Part shown: positions 58,741 to 64,000 of the stretch, piece after piece
How positions within the stretch are numbered: the stretch's first letter is position 1
How the letters are laid out: each line of letters starts with the position of its first letter
Source: Valencia hispanica
Taxonomy: Eukaryota > Chordata > Actinopteri > Cyprinodontiformes > Valenciidae
DNA: 64,000 nt
NCBI GenBank assembly: GCA_963556495.2
Contig: OY747715.1
Location: 19,362,239-19,426,238, forward strand
Direction of reading: 5' to 3'
Translations under genes and position numbers: made by a program
The notes under the pieces: model-generated
Told to the model about the DNA's origin: nothing
Database searches by the model: none
The model's input: the letters and a program-made list of their open reading frames with translations, nothing else

Positions 58741-59109
58741 TGTTGCAGGATTTGCCACATCAGATGTGATTGTTAGCTCAGTGTATGGTGTGTATTGCGG
58801 GGCGTGTTTGTGCGCTTGCGCGCAGCGCTAAGTGTGGTGAGTTTAACTTCCGCCCGGTGTGTATATGCGGGCAGCCGGGGTAGGCAGCAGCAGGAAAGTA
58901 CGTGGAGTGTATTAATGTGCGTTGCAGCGATTAAAGCCCATCTCTCCAGTGACCCAGCGCCTTAGCTGTTTTTTTTTCTGTGCTCCACCACATCGACCCA
59001 AGAGACGGGAGTTAACCCCGGAGACGGGACGGTGTCTTCGGCCCTGGAGGAAGTCTCTCCCCTGTGTCTCCAGACCACGGTCAGGGGGCTGAAGCAGGAA
59101 GGGTTAACA
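58741..59109 (+). repeat. 3' LTR of the Gypsy element
   Basis: 369 bp, same ends as the 5' LTR. Nine substitutions separate the two by eye (for example ggggT/C near the start, and GACGCA/GACCCA), with no indel. Confidence 0.95.
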
Positions 59110-59366
59110 ATACCGAAAACATCTTAAATGTAACTTCAGATGCATATTCTAACATTAGCTGTGTATATTTACCTTCCTCTGGGCATAAATGTATTTTACT
59201 CCAAAACCGGTTTTCTTGATTAACATCCACATGCATCTCCAGATAAGTCCGATGTAAAACAGGAAGAGGAACCAAGAATGCCTCTGGGAAAGTGTCGGTG
59301 GAAAATCTATCAATGCATGTGACACTGCCATCTGGTGGCCGAAATTTGTAACATACTTGACTAAAC
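59110..59366 (-). other. Candidate exon next to the Gypsy insertion, unidentified
   Basis: The minus strand is open for about 85 codons and reads VCYKFRPPDGSVTCIDRF, PEAFLVPLPVLHRTYLEM and HLCPEEGKYTQLMLEYAS. The composition is protein-like and free of repeat signatures. Upstream, TGTGTCGTTTAG could be a splice acceptor (about 59366). Downstream, the pre-insertion sequence would read TTTTCG followed by GTATGC, a possible donor, and the Gypsy element sits exactly there. I do not recognise the protein. It could be a host exon, an exon of an older transposon, or chance. Confidence 0.3.
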
Positions 59367-59434
59367 GACACAAATTGCTGCATAAGATAATTAACAAACC
59401 ACAAAATTACAGAACAATATAACACATTTGACAA

Positions 59435-59645
59435 TTTACAAACATCAGAAAGGAGGGTATTTTTCCTATGCCAAAGTGAGAGATTATATTAATAATTTAC
59501 CAACTGGCCACACTAGTTCACATAAACAACAGTTGATATCAAGGATATGGAGTTTTTACCGAAACGGGTTGCCATAGAGGCCGCCTCTGCCTCCACTGGC
59601 AGCGCGTTTTTTTTTTTTTTTTTTTGCAGCGCACCTTGACATAAC
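59435..59645. other. Short interval with a poly-T run
   Basis: A run of about 19 T lies at 59607-59625 between two GC-rich pieces. Nothing else is recognised. Confidence 0.5.
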
Positions 59646-59792
59646 ATGTCAGAGCAGGCAGTGGTGTTTGAAAGTTCAAAGAGCAAGAAAAATAGGAAAG
59701 CTCAAACAGATGCTGCTAAATTTGCAAAAATGGGCAACTTTTTTACTAAAACAAGCTTGTGGTTTATGACAACAAACGAGGAGGGTGAACGG
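59646..59792 (+). other. First-exon-like ORF with splice donor, probably transposon-derived
   Basis: An ATG at 59646 opens 49 codons: MSEQAVVFESSKSKKNRKAQ, then KFAKMGNFFTKTSL, ending EEGER at a strong donor, GGTAAGAC (GT at 59793). A lysine-rich start followed by a GNFFTK-type phrase is common at the N-terminus of spliced hAT/ZMYM-like transposases in fish. No further exon was found downstream, so it is an orphan piece. Confidence 0.3.
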
Positions 59793-59915
59793 GTAAGACA
59801 ACATGTTGAACTTTACCTGCAAACCACCGTTCGAGTTAGTTCTCAAGTCAATGAATTGCGTGATGTTGTGGCAACAAGCATAACATTATACCATTTTAAT
59901 ATTAATATGATGTGA

Positions 59916-60105
59916 TGCCCCATAACTGGTAAACTTTGTCTTGTAGCTCCTCAGAGTTAGAAGGAAAACCCAGCACCAAGCAATATAATCCCACAAGTCC
60001 AGAGTGGGCAGGATTGAGTGAACATTGCTAGTATTAAAATAATGAAGAGGATGGTGTAGACCTGCTTCATATGAAAAGTGTCCTGCAATGTGAGCTTATT
60101 CAGCA
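59916..60105. other. Anonymous DNA
   Basis: Short spacer; nothing recognised. Confidence 0.4.
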
Positions 60106-60300
60106 CTAGGCAAGGTAAGGCAAGTTTATTTGTATAGCACAATTCATGTTACAAGACAATTCAAAGTGCTTTACATAAAACATCAAAAGCATTACAGCAG
60201 GGTGCAGAAAAAGCAAAAGTACAGGAATAATAACCATGAATTAAAATGAGAAAAAAAAAAATCTTAAAAGAATCTTAAAAGAAGCCGTGCAGATGTAAAA
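60106..60300 (-). mobile_element. L2-type LINE 3' end
   Basis: GGCAAGGTAAGGCAAGTTTA, then TTTGTATAGCACAATTCA and CAATTCAAAGTGCTTTACAT, form the reverse of an L2 terminus like that at 24248. Only the 3' UTR and a few codons are left. Confidence 0.65.
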
Positions 60301-61399
60301 CTTTATAAAATTGGGAGATTTGTGCTGAGAATTATGACCATTTTTAAATGTGATTTAGTTTCAGAAGCAGAGTCAGGAGTCAGTAGTGATGTGGGGATTT
60401 CTATTGTCAGTATGGAAGAAACAGCTGTGTGAACAAGCAGGCATTAGTTCCAATTAAACCACTTTCTACGCCCAAATGACAGAGTTACCTGTTATATTTT
60501 TTTCTATAAAAGTAAGACCGTAAAAAACACAAAGCCCACATTTGAAAGATAATATAATGAAAGTAATATAAAATAATCCTGCATGTTTTGCAATTGAAAA
60601 TATGTTAATTGGTTAAGTCAAATGTGTTTTCCATATCAAATGCATTAAAGCTTTACAGAGTAATATTTATTTTAATAGTGACACAGGTGCAGCAGGTGAG
60701 TTCAGGGAAACTGGAGGAAGTGTACAAGGGAAAGCAGAGTCTACTCAGGGACTGATTATAGAAAGTAGCAGCTCAAAATACAGATTCTGATATTATTAAT
60801 TGATGTGTTGTAAAGAATAACGTAGATGTGCACACATGCGTAAATAATCTTGTGATGCAATTAACTCTTATTTGCACTGAATTTAGACATTTGTTTAAAA
60901 AAAATTAAGATTATAATTACATGATTTTAATAATAAGTCATGCTATAAGGTGGGCCAGTTAGAGGCATGAAACTCCAGGGCTGAAAACGAGTTCCACTCC
61001 GGCCCTGATTAGGTGCTTTAGGTCTCTAAAAACATCAGAAATGTTTTGGATGACCCAGCCAGGGCTGTGAAGACTCTAGGCTATTTCTGATTAACACAGC
61101 CAATGCAAGGTCTTTCCTGTTACCTCTCTGCTTCACATGATATCTTATGTCTTTATGAGAGACCTGTTCCGCTCACAAATGGTAAGCCGTGATAGGACAT
61201 CTGTGCACAATTCCTATAAGTGAACATCCATAGATAAAAAAAGGTAAATCGGGCTAAATTTCTTCTAAAAGTAAAATCTTTGCTGATATATAAAAAAAAA
61301 AGCTCACCTAGGTACAGCAAATTACCCAAGACCAACAAGAATAAATAAACATCTCCCATTTCAGGAGCAATGACTAAAATCACAAATTTAAAAGCACTT
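60301..61399. other. Anonymous DNA
   Basis: AT-rich. A block near 60960-61010 (AGAGGCATGAAACTCCAGGG) resembles a dispersed repeat that I cannot name. No exons. Confidence 0.35.
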
Positions 61400-62035
61400 T
61401 GAGCAACTGATTTGTTTCAGCAACCACACAGATCGACACAACCCTTTTCAGAGGCTTTAAGTCACAAATTTTTCACCAATTGTTTTTTATGTCATTCAGA
61501 GCTGCCTGTTATTTTATGACCCAATGCACTTAACCTTAAGGCCACAAGCTGATCATCGGACATTTTTCTTTAAGGAGAGAAGAATCAATGATTACATTAC
61601 CAACAGCAGCTGACCAGTTCCTTATGAAATAAAGCAGTAACAGACCACCACATTATTACCACCATGTTTGACCATAAGTATAATGTTATTTTTCTGAAAC
61701 GCTGTATCAGATATTAGTCAAATATAATGAAATGTACAAATTTCAAAAAGTTCCAATTTGTCTCGTCAGTCCAGAGAATATTTTCCAAAAAGCATTGGGA
61801 CTTATAAAGAAGTTTTTGGCAAATGTCTCTCTTTGCTCTTTTTGGTCAACAGTGGTAGCAACCTTGAAAGGCTCCCATAGATGAAATGTTTGCTCTTACT
61901 TATTGCTAGATCATTAGCACAGCCTTAACTGAGGCAAGTGAGGCTGATGTGCTTTACTTGTTGATTCTTTTGGGGCCTCCTAAATGAGTCGCAGTAATTT
62001 ATTTTTTTATGGTAAGTTTAGATACCTGCTTCTCT

Positions 62036-62969
62036 AGTGTCCACAAGAGTACACGTGGTGTGCCCCAGGGTTCAATTTTAGGCCCAGTGCTTTTTAACCT
62101 TTGTATGCTCCCTCTTGGCAGTGTCATCAGAAGGCATGGAGTTAACTTTCCCAGTTATGCTAATGATACACAGTTGTACATCTCTGTGTCCCCCGATGAC
62201 ACACGGCCAATATATGCACTTTTTGACTGCATTTTAGACATCAAATCCTGGATGGCAGAAAACTTTCTCCAGCTCAACCAGGAACTGGGTTGAACTGAAG
62301 TTTTAGTCATTGGTCCTGAGGCTCAGAGAAATAAACGTTTACCTAAACTACAATCACTGTCTTTTAATCCTTCTTTACAAGTGAAGAACCTGGGCGTGAT
62401 TTTTGACTCTGAGCTGACTTTTTTCCCTCACATTAAAAATATAACCGAAATAGGTTTTTATCATCTAAAGAACATTGCGAGAGTCTGCCCCATTCTCTCT
62501 TGGGCTAACACGGAAACACTGATGCATGCCAGTAGAATTGATTGTTGCAATGCCCTGCTTTCTGGTCTTCCCAAAAATAAAATCTCAGGCTTACAACTTC
62601 TACAAAATTCAGCAGCAGATGTCCTGACAAAGACCAGGAGGCAGGAGCACATTACACCTGTCTTAAATTCACTGCATTGGCTACCCCTTTGTTTTAGGAT
62701 CGATTTTAAGGTTCTTTTAATGGTCTTAATGGTCTTGGGCCATCTTATCTTTCAGAACTGCTTTTACCATATGAACCTTTGCGGTCTCTGCGCTCCTCTG
62801 GCAGTCATCTCCTTGTCATCCCTAAAGTCTAGACACACACTTATGGCAAGGCGTCTTTCCTTTATCATGGCCCTCACCTCTGGAAAAGGCTGCCGGAGGA
62901 CCTCAGGGCTGCAGAGAACGTTTATGTTTCTGAGAGCAGGGTCAAGACTCACCGTTTTAGTCTAGCTTT
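62036..62969 (+). pseudogene. L2 reverse transcriptase, central to C-terminal part
   Basis: It opens in the block STRGVPQGSILGPVLFNLCM, followed by FPSYANDTQLYISVSPDD, where the catalytic YADD box reads YAND: one of the two metal-binding Asp residues has become Asn. WMAENFLQLNQ follows, then a frameshift and TGA near 62294. The next frame carries VKNLGVIFDSELTFFPHI, SRIDCCNALLSGLPKNKI and EHITPVLNSLHWLP, then a second frame change near 62720 by duplication of a TTTTAATGGTC-like unit. The C-terminal residues are present but out of frame. It is inactive. Confidence 0.85.
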
Positions 62970-63480
62970 TAACTGATTATTGCTTGATTATATTGTGTTA
63001 TTGTTTTATTGCGTAGTCTTACCATATATATCCGCTGTTATTTCTTTACTTTAATCTGTTATTTTAATCTTCCTGCCAGTGTTCCTCTATGGGAGCCCTC
63101 TGCCTCGGGAGCAGTGGTCGGCTGTGGCTGCCTTGGTGCTCTCCAGGTAGTGCTTGGGTGGAAGTGGGGGTCTCGGCCTTGCCTCCTCTGGGCACCCTGT
63201 GTGCCTCAGCTGCTGCGGTTGATCTGCTGCTGCCGGCTCAGATGGCTCCCTTGATGGCGTTTCCTTAGCTGACTCATCTACACTTGGCCAGACGTCCTTT
63301 TATTGTTGTTCTTATGTGTTTGTGTGCATGGGAGTTGGGTTGGGGGGAGGGGGGAATAACTGTAATCATGCTTTGGGTGAGGGATGAGAATATGGTTTAT
63401 GTGGGGTCATTTTAATCTGTGAAGCATTTTGAGTTGCAACTCTTGTATGAAAAGCGCTTTATAAATAAAGTTTGATTGAT
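62036..63480 (+). mobile_element. L2-type LINE, 5'-truncated
   Basis: A plus-strand copy from the middle of the reverse transcriptase to the 3' terminus AAGCGCTTTATAAATAAAGT then TTGATTGATT at about 63450-63480. It is the same family as the copy at the left edge, sharing the C-terminal block and the 3' UTR around 63080-63130. Confidence 0.8.
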
Positions 63481-63707
63481 TTCAGCCAACCACCTCTGGA
63501 GAGGTTCATCACTGTTTCATGTTCTCTGTCAATAAATATTCACAGGGGGCTAGTTTGGTTTTATGCATTTCAAAACTCATTTTTGCATTTACTCAGGTTA
63601 TATGTGTCTCATAATAAATTTGGGAGATTATCTTAAACATCTATGTGAGACATACAAACAAAATCAAAAGAAATATGTGAGGGGGCAAATTCTTTGTCAC
63701 AGCACTC

Positions 63708-64000
63708 TACTTGTGCTGAGAATAATTTTGGACTTCTGCTTTCTATTTTCAAAAAGGTTTTTAGCTCTTTGTGACAGAGTGAATGTAAGTGGGTCGTGCA
63801 ATGCAGGATTAACAATGCAGGATTGTCACACATTCACCCGCCTCACTTTTAGGATTAAACTGGTGGAAAACCAGTTGTTCCTGATGTCATGTCACTTTGT
63901 TCTAGGTGATAACTATTTGGCAGTGAATGACTGCTCTTCTTTGTCTTCCCTTTGGCTTCTAACTTTGTCTTTCTTTTTCTTTCTGAATATTTTTTTGTCT
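63708..64000. other. Anonymous DNA at right edge
   Basis: Starts after the relic terminus. It includes two close copies of AATGCAGGATT near 63800-63820. No coding signal. Confidence 0.4.

Larger units (their letters stand above)
52454..59109 (+). mobile_element. Gypsy-type LTR retrotransposon, full structure, defective
   Basis: The element is 6656 bp, with 369-bp direct LTRs starting TG and ending CA and flanked by ATAC on both sides (52450-52453 and 59110-59113). The internal order is primer site, gag, protease remnant, reverse transcriptase, RNase H, integrase and purine tract, which is the Gypsy (Ty3) order. No envelope gene follows integrase. By eye the LTRs differ at 9 of 369 positions without gaps, so the insertion is young compared with the other elements in the window. 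The coding region has a premature stop, at least two frame breaks and missing catalytic residues. Confidence 0.95.
61400..63707. mobile_element. Old DNA transposon relic, split by an L2 LINE
   Basis: Two flanks belong together. The left part (about 61400-62030) contains ACCACCATGTTTGACCATAA and TTGTCTCGTCAGTCCAGAGA; the right part (63481-63707) contains GAGAGGTTCATCACTGTTTC and ends GCAAATTCTTTGTCACAGCA CTCT. This order matches a widespread fish DNA-transposon family, seen reversed. The L2 copy separates them. I believe it is of Tc1/mariner type, but the class is not certain, and no protein can be read. Confidence 0.4.

Noticed and set aside
1..64000. CRISPR arrays, operons, ribosome-binding sites or other bacterial features
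   Set aside because: Nothing of the kind is visible; sequence content and elements are those of a vertebrate genome.

Overview
The window reads as vertebrate nuclear DNA, most likely from a ray-finned (teleost) fish. It is AT-rich, has no long host open reading frame and no bacterial-style gene packing, and it is crowded with L2/CR1-group and RTE-like LINEs, tRNA-derived SINEs, Tc1-like and hAT DNA transposons, a Gypsy LTR element and solo LTRs. No host gene can be called with confidence. The only long coding stretches belong to transposable elements, and every one of them is broken.

Layout: 0-1 kb is an L2 LINE running off the left edge (minus strand). 2-9.5 kb is mostly anonymous, with Tc1-like relics and a P2X7-like ORF fragment. 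9.47-10.84 kb is a 1.4-kb solo LTR (minus) carrying a 58-nt palindrome. 11.4-11.9 kb is a SINE split by an L2 tail. 14.1-16.1 kb is a LINE fragment split by a 1.35-kb inverted-repeat element. 16.88-19.06 kb is a hAT element with a perfect 8-bp target duplication. 19.3-20.3 kb is a Tc1-like relic. Around 22.0 kb there is a promoter-like CRE/CRE/TATA cluster. 24.25-30.6 kb is a nearly complete minus-strand L2/CR1-type LINE (ORF1, endonuclease, reverse transcriptase), interrupted by a solo LTR of the same family as the one at 9.5 kb (4-bp duplication GACC), a SINE and a plus-strand L2 tail.

32.75-35.3 kb is a stack made of an endonuclease-only RTE-like LINE fragment, a second LINE 3' end with a 13-bp target duplication, and a 1.04-kb hAT-type inverted-repeat element. 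39.3-40.15 kb is a deleted Tc1 element with about 200-bp inverted repeats. 41.3-43.8 kb is a decayed Charlie-like hAT transposase. 46.3 kb holds a 22-bp minisatellite. 49.5-50.5 kb is a hAT-like remnant. 52.45-59.11 kb is a full-structure Gypsy retrotransposon with two 369-bp LTRs (about 97.6% identical by eye), an arginine-tRNA type primer site, the target duplication ATAC, and gag, reverse transcriptase, RNase H and integrase reading frames, all disabled. 61.4-63.7 kb is an old DNA transposon split by a plus-strand L2 copy.

The elements do not form a pathway. Their nesting gives a relative chronology: the Tc1-like relics and LINEs are old, the solo LTRs and SINE are younger, and the Gypsy element is the youngest clear arrival. 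Non-repeat intervals with mixed composition (about 12.6-13.35, 36.4-36.85, 38.5-39.0 and 47.05-47.3 kb) are the best places to look for conserved regulatory DNA. All similarity statements come from recognition by eye, without alignment.
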